From Paraspadella gotoi (taxonomy: Eukaryota > Chaetognatha), in NCBI GenBank assembly GCA_051294375.1, contig CM119263.1:9168432-9232431 (forward strand): 64,000 nt of DNA, given 5' to 3'. This document shows, one piece after another, positions 13,001 to 26,414 of this stretch (positions within the stretch are counted from its first letter, which is position 1; each line of letters opens with the position of its first letter). The notes beneath the pieces were generated by a model, which saw only the letters and a program-made list of their open reading frames with translations, was not told where the DNA came from and ran no database searches. The position numbers were made by a program, and so were the translations under genes.

Positions 13001-16000
13001 TGGAGTCTCACTCGAAGCTACACCCCACTAGCAACAGGACTATCACAATCTTTGCTTTAAAATTAACGATAACTTTAATACCCTTCAAATGTTCCTAATT
13101 CTCAGGTCATAGTTGATTTACACGCTGGTATCGATGACATCAAGATGACAAATGATATAAACCTCTAAACAGAACACTGATAGACGACTCACCGTACTCA
13201 AACGTGGTGGAGACATAAGAAAGACAGTAAGATATTGGTCAGAGAGTTCACTCCATATATATGTTGTGATTTCTGAGATACTCTCATAATTCCTTCAACT
13301 TCCTCTTACTTATTTCATTTAACTTAAGAGTTCAATGGCCACTTGTTCGTAACATTCCTTAAGCGTATATCGCGTCGTTTATCTTAACTGTCGATGAAGG
13401 ACTTGACAAATTTTTATTACCTTGAGCGAGTTTTCTCACGATTTTAAAGAGGACAGTACTATTTATTTAGGACCTCCATATGCGCCAACGATCCACAAAA
13501 ATTCTGTTATATTATTAGATCCGCCGAAATGACGTAGTCTAGGGAAGTACGTCTGATCGAAGCGTTCTTCGACATGGAGTGTCCCATTGTATCATTGGCT
13601 TATTAATAGAAATATGGCACAGGCGGTAAGTACCGTGGGTGGATCAAGAGTGATTCATAAGTGGCAAGAGCCGTCAAACTAATAGGGTTGTGTATGGAGT
13701 CTATTCTATTTTACTGGGAAGGTTATTAATTATTTTCAAAAGAAGAAAATATCATTCTGTTACCCCTTTGACAAGCCTATTAATAAATACTTTCGTTCCA
13801 ATAGAATAGTTAAATGAATATAAAACACTGAACATTCCCTATTTTTATTGTTTCAGACAAACCACATAAATGTCATAATGATAAAAATAACTACAACCTT
13901 CCCCGGTTTTCGCCGTCAAAAATGCCTATTTTATACTAGGTATTAATATTTGGCAGAAGTTAATCAATTGTAAAAGACAAAAAAACCAGAGACGACTTTA
14001 AAACCACAATTATTTGACGTAAAATATTCAACAAAATAGGAATTTTTGACGCCAATAGCTCAATTAAGTCGCTTTAGAAAATGCCTTTTCCGTGTACTCT
14101 AAATCCACCATGGAAGAGAGCCGACGTCCTCGCGTGACTCGTTGGCTCCTTGGGTCGCGGTAATGCGGCCGTGAAAAGTCCGAAGCAAGTAATCCGCACA
14201 CCTTTCGGCACAGCCATTCACGTCCGCAAACAATCCCGTGACACGAAAGAGGCAACAGCTTGTAAGACTCGAGGTCCGCTAGGGGCCGCATAACTGCTAC
14301 CAGGATTGACAAGAAAGGCCGGGCTCAACGCTTTTTACATAACTGAAAAAAGAAAGGTTTGAATTTTTTCCTTTCTATTATTAGTATTTTCTACACTTAT
14401 TGATAAATAATACTAACGGTGGGTTACACAACTTTTAAACAAAGAGCCAGGACTCATAGTACGTTCAAAAGTGAAAGATATATACTATAAAGTATTTCCT
14501 ATCGAGTATGACTCTCTCGAGCATGCATTGGCTTGAACAATACGTAAGGTGTGAATCACGCCTGTTCACCTCTCCGAAAAAAAATTATGAATTGTAATAA
14601 AAGAGAGAACGAACACAGAAAGATGCAGAGACCATTACACAGTATGTGTACCAAGAAAAGACTGTAAATCGAGAGAGAGAGCAGCGAGAGCGAAGAGGAT
14701 AAGCGGGAGAGACTTCACGAAAGTGATAAGAGTAGAGCAGGGTAAGATGAAACGAATCCAATTTACGAGATTGATCCAGCTCTTTTGCTTTAAAACGATG
14801 TTTATTTCCTCAGGAAGTTTAAGCTCTTTTTTTATGAGGTTCTTGTAGGTTACGAGAGGTAGGATCGCTAACTGTGTAAAGAAGGGACCAGAAAGATGGG
14901 ATAGGAGCATATACAACACTCAGTCGCAATAATGTCTCGAAGCGACGAAGGGAGATCGCGCGGATATTCGTCATAATTGAAATCCTTATGTCAATTGTAA
15001 TGATTAAATTATCAAAAAGGATGTAAGTCACTGAAACAAGTAGTGAGAATAATAATGGAGCTTCACTCTACTCGGAATTTACGACATGATGATATGGATG
15101 ACTATGTAAGACAATAGTGTATTGAAGAGATCATATACCTGTTTAACGACGAGCCTTGCTTTCCATCTTATGTGACTTATATAGTGGTGTGAAAGCCAAA
15201 CATAATGAAACTTGAGCAGGATATGTTTCTATTATCTCTCGAAGCCGGCTGTGGACGGAATGAAAGTGTATAATCATTTGCTGCATTGCCAAACATGTTT
15301 CTTCTAGCTTCGTGCCGTTCGACCGTCGTCATGTATTTTCTCACGCAGGTCCTCTTCTCCGAGCTCTTTTCTTGCTAGATTTTGTTATCAGTGGAGACCA
15401 CGTAATATTAATCAAAGTAATGCGTTCCTTAGCGGAGGATGTTCAATACACTCTATGAAATCCCTCTCTACTCGATCACTCCTCGAAACGATTTCAATGC
15501 TAACAAAATTTTAATACTTTTAATAATGTTTCTTATACTCGAATATTCAAAAATACACTGAAAACTTACTGGCAAATTGTATATTCCGGACGACTTTGAA
15601 TCTTCTCTCACGGAATTTATTCAAATCTTCCATTTGACCATCTTGTCATGCACCTGAAGTGGATCACTCTGCTTTCGTCACCTTTTCTCGCTACATATAA
15701 TCAGTCTTTCCTTGCCGAAACTTGCCAGTTGGTGTGTTTTTCCTTTTTTGTCTCTAATATATCTTCTGGCAGAGTTTATTATCCACCTCCTCCTTGTAAA
15801 CGTTCAAATCACTGCTTTCCCTTTGGTGCTGCATAGAGGGGACGGAAAAATTTGTCCAATAGCGGTGCAATTCCGAAATCAGCTGATATTGGGTTTTCTA
15901 CCTATTCATATTGAGACTGTGCCGCGTTAAGACCAATTGTCATATTGTTTTCTTTCCGCCGAGAGAGCAAGTGAGAAAATTGTTCGAGCAGATCTATGAG

Positions 16001-19000
16001 AAAAGTGGTTGTCATTCCTCGCTTCGAAATATTTAGAAGAGACTCTTCATTCTTATCTTTACATCTGAATCAGCATTTCATTTAAGCATTCTATTTTAAA
16101 TTCAAGTCATAGAACACTGTTAAATTTCCATGTCGCCCCCCGCGCATTTTCGAGCTCCCGTTTTACAAAAATGAACTACCCAGCCGGGGCCGTGTCTCCG
16201 ATAATGATTCTGATCTTGGAATCTCCCGATACCCGATCTGTTCATTTTTTTTTTTTGGTACTAATTTAATCACCACATTTCAAAAACATATATGGAGTAT
16301 AAGTTTCGAGTATTGTACCCTGTTTGTACCTCTTTTAAAATTGTCTGTACCTGTCATATATTCCTTTTTTAAATTCTCTGCTGTCATTTTTAAAACCAAA
16401 TCCTGCACTACGGTTTATTAACGTGGTTTTATAATAATATTAATTATATTCAAAGCCCTGCGCAGAGTTAAATCGGACAATAGTTATTAAATGTTTTCAA
16501 CTGATTTAGCGTACAAAAACATAGATATATTAGTATTATCTGACTAAACAAGAATAGATTTTATAACTATATAGCCCAAAAAAGATAATATTTTAGTTTA
16601 TAGAATGAAAAAGGAAGAAGTAATAAAATGATATGCCTCATGTCGATAAATTTGTGACCAGAAATGGGCCGTAAACCGTTCAAGGAAATATAAAATAAAT
16701 TATCTTAACTTTTGTGAGGATATGGTACCGAGCTTAGTAGTTATTGAATTAGCATAAATTCTAAATTGCCCATGCAAAAACATATTTCCTTCTTGAATAT
16801 GTTGCCTCTATAAGTTTAAGAGGGAGATAAAATGAGCAAAAGTGTTCCATCCCACCTTTGTCTCTCCTAAAACCCTTGATCCTGGTAACGAATCGCTCTC
16901 GTTTGGCTTTCATTGAGCAGAGGAAAAGTCTGCCTCTGCACAAGAAGGTAGAGATACTGATCCTCGATGAAGCTTGTGGTGTAGGCAACTGTATGATGAA
17001 AGTATCGATTCATTATCTTGACCACCCTATTCCCCGTTCATCGACAACCGGTTCAAATGTGTATCGCCATAAATGGAAGAAGCTTTCAGGTTATATCGTA
17101 TTCATTCTATATTTCATTTACCCAATTGTTAACCCCAAATATTGGAATACTGAAAAACAAGGCAAGACTATTCGGTTATAATTCTTCGCCTAGATTGAGA
17201 TCTTCGCATCGTCTACTATACAAGGCATTCGCCCTGCTTTTCCTCCATTTCAACAATATTCGCCTCGGAGATTTATAAGGGCTCGCCCATACCCTCATTT
17301 TCGCCTTTCTCTTGCATTCTCTGCCGTTGATTTTCTTTAGAGGGAGTGCGCATGCGCCTCATATTGTACATCTGTAAAATGAGCATAAATGGTGACATCA
17401 ACTTTTTGCTGGGGGCTCAGGCTAAAACAGCACAAGAAATAAGCTCTCTATTCAGGATATAATGCAAGAACGCGCTTAAAATCAAATATCTTGATTGTTT
17501 ATTTCTCAAACACTTTTAACAAAAGTTAACATTTAAAGCGACGAACTACATAGAAGAGTTTGTCCTACAGGTCTTTCAAGAAAATTTCGAGAGTTTACAA
17601 GGTTTCCTGAGATGAGATATTATTACGATCATAAAACTTTTTTTATTTTACTTTTGTACGATTTAACTTGGTCATATGATCACTTCTCTTACGGAGTCTC
17701 AGCATAAGTGATCGAGCAAAATCGAAAACTCCATTCTCTTCATGACATCATTATAGCCTGTGTGACAATACAATATCTCTCTCTTGTAAAAGGAGAAAAA
17801 TGTTTCTGCACGCGTACTGATAATTAAGACACTCGCCTCGCACACTTCACCACAGCGCTGATGGCTGACCTTAATCGGTCACATACTCTGTTGCTGCCTT
17901 CTAATGTAAACTAAGTATATGATTTTCCTCTTCTAGACAGATTTTTTCGATTGTTAATTAAGATGAATATTTATCCGCGTGCGGATTAATATGAAAAATG
18001 CGAGTAATGCCAAATTCGTTAGATTGTAGTGAATTAACATCTCACATGGGAATATTTCGTTTTGAGTCTCAAATGACATACCTAGACAGTGGTATTTAGA
18101 TATTGAAGGAATAAAATCTTAGAAGGCGCTTTTCTCCTGTTCTCCCGTGGAAAATCATTTTGAGAAAAGCAACAGCTTCTGATATTCTTATTTCTAAATC
18201 AATCTCAACTTTAAAAAAAATACACTTTTCATATCGTTTTAGCCAATCGTTTAAATTTAATAAGTATTATTTTTAAATATATAGATATAAATACCCAGAT
18301 CCTCTCGCTTCGAGTTCTACGCTCAATCATCCGTCTTTTTCACTTTGTAACAATGCCCCTGTATCATCCTTCTCCCACGCCATTATCAAAGAGTGAGTAT
18401 CGGCGTCCAAGATCGAATTTATATGGATTTCCAAGTCCTGCGCTCCGAATTGATTACCAATCAATTGGGATATCATCGTAATATGAACTAATCTGGCATT
18501 TTTCGTCCCGGTATGGCTATCCTTTTTCTCCATCTTTTTTGCAATGACTTATAAAATTTAAAAACACTATTTCTAGCTTTCCATAATATTTTTTTTTGGG
18601 GAAAAAATTCCTCAATTGAAAATCTTTTAATGCGTAGAATTGTTACGTCAGAGTCATTATCCCGATGCTATCATAGTTGTGCGCGTATTCTCGTGTTTAT
18701 TAGTTATCTGTCACTACTTATTATGCTAAATAAGCGCTTCGAATCGTAATAAAGGAGGATTCTATTTATTGGATCAGTAATACCGTAAATATTTAAGTCC
18801 ATAAAGCCATATATTCCGCAAAAATTTATATTGAATAATTTATGCTATTTCATATTACCAAGAAAAAAGAAAATTATCAAAAATTCGCTAAAAATTTGAC
18901 GCCTTCCGTGGCCACTTTGACGCCCCTGGGAGAGGCGAGAAGATATTTAAAAAAAATCTTTGACAACAGGTTTTTCTTTTAAAGCACATATTTTACACAT

Positions 19001-19310
19001 TACGACACTACAGAATCTGACCACATTTTTGAGACTCTATGACCATTTTCATGCCGGAAAAAATTGTGTCTAATCAGAAATATGATTACAAAATCAAATC
19101 TTTAACATTTCCCAAATTAAATATATCTTTTTTATAAAATCAATTAAAATTCTTGATATAATCGCTAGGTGGGAATAAAACTAGAACAACAATAGCTAAC
19201 AAAAGGTCAAATTTCATTCTTCATTATTAATTCCGTTGTAACATTGATTTACATTAGGTTTTTTCCTAATTATTTTTTACCAAATTAAATATTTTATATT
19301 GTTTTTCCTC

Positions 19311-19539
19311 TTTAGATCATAAAACGAAATACATTCGTTGTAGATAGCAATTTTTTATTTCTTATTTAAGTGTACATGTTCTCGACTCTTAGTTAATTAC
19401 GAGTCTTCATGCAGCTAACAATAATTATTTAGTTAGCTTTCATTGCTGATGAAGCCTCGTATACTAAGACGTCCGAAACAATGTCATTAATAAAAATAAA
19501 AAATTGCTATTAACACGAATTTTTCGTTTCATCTCTAAA
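19311..19539. mobile_element. Short inverted-repeat (MITE-like) element, copy 1
   Basis: The ends are inverted copies of each other: tttaga...aaaacgaaat on the left and cgtttcatctctaaa on the right, both followed inward by a motif like attcgttgta.atagcaa. The inner arms hold a second inverted pair: cgactcttag...cgagtcttcat on the left and, on the right, CTGATGA (19446-19452) then GAAA (19475-19478). There is no coding capacity. It is related to 58819-59314. The superfamily is not identifiable from this alone. Confidence 0.75.
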
Positions 19540-22500
19540 CTATTTTTAAAGTAGCAAAAAGAAAGTCCAAATAACATGTTTTGTCTCTTATTATTACCAT
19601 CTCAATTCTTACTATTTAACTATTTTCGTCTTTTTAATTTTTGTCTATTCTGAAAAAAAATTCAACGAAACCTAAAAGAATTGAGATAACCGGAAGTTAT
19701 CCACGTGACTTTGGCGCTTTCTTGATCCGACCCGTGGCTTTTTTCCAATACGCTATCGAATTTCTGGGGGTGGCGATTAATAGCCTTGAGCAGACAAATC
19801 GGTACATATACGTCATTGTCGGGTTGAAAAAAACTTTGGTCGGAAAAAAAAAGCATCTCTACTCTAATCTTATGTATACAAAACCGCGGTCTTCCATAAT
19901 GAAACACACACTAATAGAACCTAAAAAATTATCCGAACATAATAAATCGTTTAAATCGTGGTAAATCGTTAAACCAAGAAGATGTACGCAGAATATCTGT
20001 CTTTTTATACTTCATACTATCTCTATCTTTTTTAATCTTTCGTTCCGAATTCATACGGTACAAGATCTTGCAAGCCTCAAAATTGATCTTCAACACCCTG
20101 TCCTCGCTTGAGCCTTCACACTTTATTTTTCTCTTACAATACTTGACTATCTATCTACTCTATAATGCAAAATCACTATATAGAATCTCATAATGATGCC
20201 ACGTACACTAATATATTCTATAATATATATTTTAATTTATAAAAATAGCAGACATGTTTCGAACGCGCCCATATTCGTTTCTTCAATCCAGTGCTAAAAA
20301 GAGATGTGTGCTTTTTCGTTCTATAACGGTTTTTCTACTCATAATGAATGCAAGATCTCTTTACAAACAATTTCTTAATATAATATACATTTTTAAGTTC
20401 ATTATCCTTATAAGCTATCAGATAAGTTTAAGATACAATAAATCAACTATCAACAATCTTACCGAGTGGGGTTTAAATCTCTCTACGACCACGAAAGCTC
20501 TTCGATTTATCGGCTCCTTCTTATCGACCGTTGTGCGTCAGTCCAACGACGTCTCTTCTTCAAGCTTTTCTTCCATACTTTTTCTTATAACGAGTTATTC
20601 GATAAACATTTGTTATCCTTTCCGTCCTCCTACCCTACAATACGTAATGTTTCCTTGGCAGCGACGATGGGCGACGCCATCTTGGCCAAGAAATGAAGGA
20701 CGGAATCTAGGAAAATTTTCGTTTTCTTTGTAGTCGTAAATGGTTCTCTTCGGAGGAGAGGACGAGATCGAACTTGTCCTTTCGAGTTTCGAATGCGTTC
20801 TCTCCAGTTCGCCAGAATAAAACGAATTTTCTTTTTCTCCCGCTGCTCGCCTTTCGATCTGAGAACCGCAGTTGTGCGGCATCGTGCATCCCGAATCACT
20901 TCGACGCTCCTGTATCATGTCTGAAAGCGTGCCTCCAGTGCGCCCGCGCGGACATTCAGCGCCCATTTATGCGGGCAATCTCTCCGAGCGTCTGTCACTA
21001 ATCGCCAGCCCGAGGATTTTTCGATTACGGCGTCCAGTTACGGATTGGCTCAACGTAAAAGCACAGCGCTGACTTCAGCTAACACTCTGCGGAGCCAGCG
21101 GCTCATATGTGTTGCTTAACGGCTATCCACCGCGCCTGCACTTCCCCCACTTTTCATACAGCCGACGCGATCTAAGACCTCCGAGTGTAACTCCATAATC
21201 TATCCGAAGCCTCTGTCGCGGCTATCGATGGCAAAATAACCGCTCAGTCGAGCGCCTTGTAGGTCTATTCATTCCGGCGTCATTCGCCTTTACTACCGTA
21301 ACGCGCGGATGCGCGCCTTCGCACACACTTAAAGTGGAGAGGCGGGGATCCGAGCAGGTCATTTGATGTCGATTTCGCATTAAGGTCTGTCATTTCTTGT
21401 CTGCTTCTCCGGTCGCCAGTTCTGCGTCGACCGTTTCGATCTTTCCCTCGCAACTCTTCTGTTTCAAATATTCTCTGGAACATCTTTCCTGCCTCTTCAT
21501 AATCTCTTTACAATTCACCTGGAGATAGGAAATATTCTAGCGTCGGGCAACACCTTTGCTATCCTTGCGACGGTTTGGTCATGCCGTATCTGCGTTCAAT
21601 AACGTTTTTTCATTGGAGCCTCTGATTTCGGCCATTCTGAGCGTTGATGTCTGAGTTGACTCTATTGTTTATCAAAACAATAAAAGTTAATGCCCGAACC
21701 CCGCATCATCAGAAACTAGGCGCGAGAGGAGATCGTGCGTGACAGTCCTAACCTGATTTTCCTGTAGAAGAAAAAAATACAAGATTTCTTGTATTAGAGT
21801 TTCCAGAAGAACACGCATTTTTAAGCCATAAATAACTAATTAACAAACCAAAGGATTCCATAGAGTACTAAGTGATAGATGGTCGAGTCCAGCCACGTCG
21901 TACTTTATTGAATTCTGTCGAGCTCACTAGTTCACACGAGGGATGCTCGCTCATCTTTGTGTCAGCGATATTCGAGGGGGGTGTCGTTGGGAAAGTGTGG
22001 TCGACGCGATAGGGCGGAGATGTGGAGCGCTGAGCGCGAGGGCCTAGCATATCCGGACACTTGTGCGTATACGTTACTGTATGTACATCGACCAGCAGAG
22101 TGTACCTCGACAAGATAGTAACTTTTTTTCCGCCGAAGTGGACAACGGTTATACTCGTGAGTAAATAATCAACAGGATGCAGAAATGTCTACACTGCGGA
22201 GAGGAGAGGTAGCGATAAGATGTGTGTGTAATGCGTAGATACTATCACTGAGAGTCCCGAATATATCTAATAGAGGCCGCATCTTGCCGTCACAATGCGG
22301 CCGTGTTTAGGTGAAGCGCCGCTGACTAGGATTTATGGTTCTGATTCCTGGAATGGTAAAGTCAAATAATATACATAGTAAATAAATTTATTAACTCCGG
22401 GAACTCAGAGAAGAGTGTATATGTGAATTATCACCGCACAAACAGATTCACTCACGATTGCATATAGACAAATAGACGCATGACGCATGATTGTATCTCT

Positions 22501-24810
22501 TATATTAGAGAGAATAAGAGCAATCGTAAGAACACTACACGCAACTCTTGATACCTGTATTCTGTATAGACGCTGTTGTTCGCTCTGTTTCTGTTTATTT
22601 ATTTTCGCGTTGTCCAAAGCGTCGCGCTTCGGAAGATCCAGATTTTTACCGCACAGTTTTCGATATGGAAACGGACTGCGTCCTTTTGTCATGCTCATTC
22701 TTCTGCTTCTCTCTCTCGACCTTCAGATTGCTCCCAAATTTGTTACCTCCCTCGTCGTAAGCAAGCTTCCGTGACCCCACGCTGGCGCATCTTTCCACTC
22801 TACGTTTGAGTCTCTATAGTCATCGCCAATTCGCCGTGACTCCTGCAATCCGCTGTCGCATTGTCCTTCCTAAAATAATAATTTTAAACCGGAGATCTCG
22901 GTTCATCTTCCATGTGCTTGCGCCGCAGTGCTTATTTTCTGGTGACATGTCACTTAGTATTTTTTTATAATCTTTACGATTTGTTATTCTATTGCACGTC
23001 AGTAAACGCTTTTTGGTATATATAAAAATTCTTTTACCGATTAAATTATCTGAAGACTTACCTGTAGCCATTTGGCTGCAAACGTAGCCTTCGCGGTGTT
23101 GTGGTAGAGTTTTCATAGCAGACGCGAGTTTAGGTAATCTCGAATGACTTGGTTCTCTGAACACGGGGCTCACAAACGACAACGAAATTGCACAGGAAAA
23201 CTATCGAATCAAACCAACGATGGATTTAAAGAAATTAAAAAACGACCATCGGTCCCATCCAAATTCCGTTACTTATGCCTCTTTTCTAAATATCGAAATA
23301 TCCAAATCTTGCTGCTTCTCGCGAGCAATGACCGAGTCGGCCTTGTCCTGTCCTGAAGGATTCGAACGTCGGCAAGCACTTTTGATCTCGTTTGAGCCGC
23401 CGTTAGCAACGAGAGGCGATTTCCAAAACATCCGCTTCGGCGACAGAATCGACCCTGAGGGGCGGCACAGGGCGTCGTCGTGTTAGGCTGACGCGGACTG
23501 TCTCATTCCTCGCGTTCCGACCGTTCGGGACTGTGATGGCAGCGGAGTACCGGTCGAGCGTCCAAGCCGCCGAAACGATACATTCCTAAAGTAAATTAAT
23601 AAGTAAAACCTCCTTACAAATTCTCAAGAACAAATTTTCACTTCGTGATGTGTTTTGTTGTTTTCACTTTCTTGCATGTATTCGATTCTTCGTTTTATAA
23701 AACGTGTGTAGATGAAACAGTACATCATCTCAGTCCGTTCGCCTAATAAAAAACAACAGAATATAATAACCAGCCACTTTTTAACCTTTTACTATATACC
23801 GAACGCGGTCCCCTAGAGAAACTTTTTTGTAAAAAATTATATGAATTTGGTACAACCAATATAAAAATTATCCATTCATGAAATTACAAAATGACTCTGT
23901 TTCCACCTACTTTTAGAGATCTATCCAAGAAATTTTATAACCTATTAACTTATAAATTTATATTTTTTTAATATTTATTTTTATTTTTATTTATTTTTGG
24001 TTTTTTAGAGATAACACTAAAATATACGTTCTCTCTAAATATATCATTTAATAAATAAGGTCTAATTCATGCCCCTGACTTTTTTGCACAGGCTTTGGGT
24101 GGTTTTAAGCCTCCATCACTCACACGAGATGGACACTAACAAGGCTCGCTGCAAGCTTTTCAATCAAGGACACTCTGCACAGTCTCGTTTTATTCACTCC
24201 CAGGGATGACCTGAGCTTCCCCTATGCCATGAAGGATGGCGATGAATATTTCAAGAGGAGTTGTTAATTGGTATAAGGAAGAGAACCGAACTCCTTAAGT
24301 ACTGGGAGGAAGTCGGAGGGAAGGTGCATAGGTAGAGGGGGAGTGTGAGGGAAACCACGCACTAGCATGGAGACAAATAGCAAGGCGCTGAGAATTTTAT
24401 GAAGATTTGGTATCAAGCGCACCGAATGAGTAAAAAATAGATATGAAATGTATTGAGGCAAGGTTATCTTAAGAATAACAAAGCATATATGTATATATAT
24501 TAAAAGAAAGAAAAGAATCAAATGTGCGGCGAGAGAAGCAGTATGAGTGGCTTGTGCTTGGAGGGGCGGGAAAAAATTCCTGCCGAGTCAAACAAAGGTA
24601 GCCAATAGGGCCAAAAGAAAGTTTATAATGCTAATGTTGACGGGAGAGAATGTTATAAGCTAGGAGCTAGTACTATTCCATGGAGGAAGCATGGATTACA
24701 GAGGTCAGATAGTGAAAATACTAGATTTTGATAAAAAAGAGGTTGCTCTTCGTAGAGGTTACGAGGCGGAAATTAAAGATCTATGTGAATAGTGTATACC
24801 TATTTACGCG

Positions 24811-25020
24811 AAAGATAAAAAAATGTTTTTGTTAAATCTTAAATTTTTTTTGATTCTGAATAGGCAAAAAAGTTTAAGCAAGAAATATTAATTACAGCTT
24901 TTAAAAATTTCTTACGTATTTCTCAGTAAAAGTCTAGAAACAGAGATTGTTTAAGAAATCAATCGAAAAAATTAGATGTTAAGATGTGGGATTTTTAAGC
25001 ACTCGGTTTTCTTATTTGTG
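24811..25020. repeat. Dispersed repeat, copy 1
   Basis: About 200 bp that align in the same order with 37621-37808. Shared pieces include gttaaatctt/tttaaatctt, aagaaatat.aattacagcttttaaaaa, tctcagt.aaa and ggttttcttattt. It is AT-rich and non-coding. Being shared between two otherwise unlike regions makes it a likely transposon or its remnant. Confidence 0.7.
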
Positions 25021-25116
25021 GTGGAGGAATTTATCATTAGGTTCATGTAAAACCCCGCGCCAGGGGAGATCGGACTCACGGGCAGAAAAGGGAGTATGTC
25101 GAAGGTGGAGGCATGT

Positions 25117-25141
25117 NNNNNNNNNNNNNNNNNNNNNNNNN
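25117..25141. other. Assembly join (25 N)
   Basis: Fixed-size spacer ending the 15-kb contrasting contig. Confidence 1.
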
Positions 25142-25793
25142 GCAGGAGGCGGGAGGCGGGGCGTCGCCTCCAACCTAAATGGGTAGCCCAAAACGAAAGG
25201 GTACGAGGGATATGAACAACAAGTGAGTAATAAATACTGCAGCAGAGATTGAGTAAAATGATGAAATTTTCTGAACCTATTTTATTCGTACTTTAACTGG
25301 AAGAAATTGTCTGATCGTCATTTGTTACTTTAACTTAAAGAAAACCATAATTTTAGTAGTCACAGCGAGCTAATTGAGGGACGGCTCTACTCGGCTTCAT
25401 CATTAACGCAAGTGTGGACGACGACGACGAAGATGACGACGACGACGCCGACGACGAAATCCCCTAATCATTCCCGCTTTCGACGAAATGACCATTTGCT
25501 TTCATCACTCTTAATTTTTATGTAAGCAATCTTAGGTTTCAGGCGCCGAAGTCGTTAACTTCAAGCCTCGTTTGAAATAATGTAGCAGCGATTATGAAGC
25601 AGCGATTATTCAACGATGTCGTTTCCGGTTGTCGTTGTTGTTGTTTTTATGACGTTGTAGTTGTCATTTTGATGAGGCAATTTTAGTCTTAACCTGTTCC
25701 ACTTCCAGCCGAACTATTTGTATTTCCATCCCTTGCTATGTATATAAGTTCTGCTTCTCTGTGTGTGTGTGTCTCTCGCTCTCTCCCCTTTCC
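25142..25793. other. Non-coding spacer with a GAC trinucleotide tract
   Basis: A GAC/GAT-type tract lies at about 25415-25458 (gacgacgacgaagatgacga). A short GT run lies near 25760. No gene seen. Confidence 0.6.
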
Positions 25794-26013
25794 CCCTCAA
25801 CACCATACAACTCGTCGCCGCCGGCGTCACGTACGAACCGGCGCCGGCGCTGGCGGACCGGCGCGTCCGTCTCACGCGCTCCGTCGTCGTCGTGGCGACG
25901 GAAACGCAAACAAACGCGGAAGTCGGTTCCGGTGATTGATCGATCGAAAGGCGGCCGACTGGCCGGCCGGCGCGGCGTCGACCGGCCGGCTGGTTGCGTG
26001 CTGGCACCAATCT
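25794..26013. other. CpG-rich block
   Basis: About 220 bp dense in CpG, with repeated gccgg/ccggc palindromes (gccggcgt, ggcgccggcgc, ggccggccggcgc). It could be a promoter-type CpG island, but no adjoining first exon is recognisable. Confidence 0.5.
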
Positions 26014-26047
26014 CCTCTCTCTCTTCCGTCCTCTCTCTCTCTCCTCT

Positions 26048-26088
<41 letters not shown>

Positions 26089-26117
26089 CTCCTCTCTTCT
26101 CTTCTCTCTCTCTCTCT

Positions 26118-26166
<49 letters not shown>

Positions 26167-26414
26167 ATTCTCTCCTCTGCCTCTCTATACATTTCCGTTT
26201 CATTGCTCTTTTATCTATCCTTTTTTCGCCAATCAATCTCTTTATTTGCGGTTTTAATTTACCTCTCTCTCCTCTTTTCTCTCTCTCCCTCTCTCGCCTC
26301 TCTAATTTACTCTTCTACTTTCACTCTCACTTTTCCTTCATCTCCCCCCCTCACCCTTTCTAACTCTCCGCTCCAGACGCCTTTTCGACGACATCCGGGG
26401 ATCGACCGCCGTTA
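26014..26414. repeat. CT-rich duplicated block, copy 1
   Basis: CT arrays (to about 26165) are followed by a unique tail containing ttcgccaatcaatctcttt and then gacgacatccggggatcg. The same array-plus-tail order recurs at 27996-28374. Confidence 0.85.

Larger units (their letters stand above)
10085..25116. other. 15-kb contig of contrasting texture, no gene recognised
   Basis: This contig is bounded by gaps on both sides. It almost lacks the CT/GA and GTC arrays that fill the rest of the window and reads as ordinary complex sequence. AT-rich parts (about 13100-14060, 18200-20250, 23600-24060) alternate with more GC-balanced parts (about 10250-11000, 12380-12780, 20480-23560). Open frames do not exceed about 160 codons and none matches a family I know. 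It holds an inverted-repeat element (19311-19539) and a dispersed repeat (24811-25020). Both have relatives elsewhere in the window, so it probably belongs to the same genome. Confidence 0.6.

Noticed and set aside
16858-17181. Frame with a stretch resembling the helix-turn-helix start of pogo/Tigger transposases (QRKSLPLHKKVEILILDEA)
   Set aside because: Similarity is short and weak, and no downstream DDE-type region follows.
18327-18533. 68-codon minus-strand frame preceded by an acceptor-like ttgcaaaaaag
   Set aside because: The peptide looks less random than most here (IGNQFGAQDLEIHINSIL) but I recognise no family and it stands alone.
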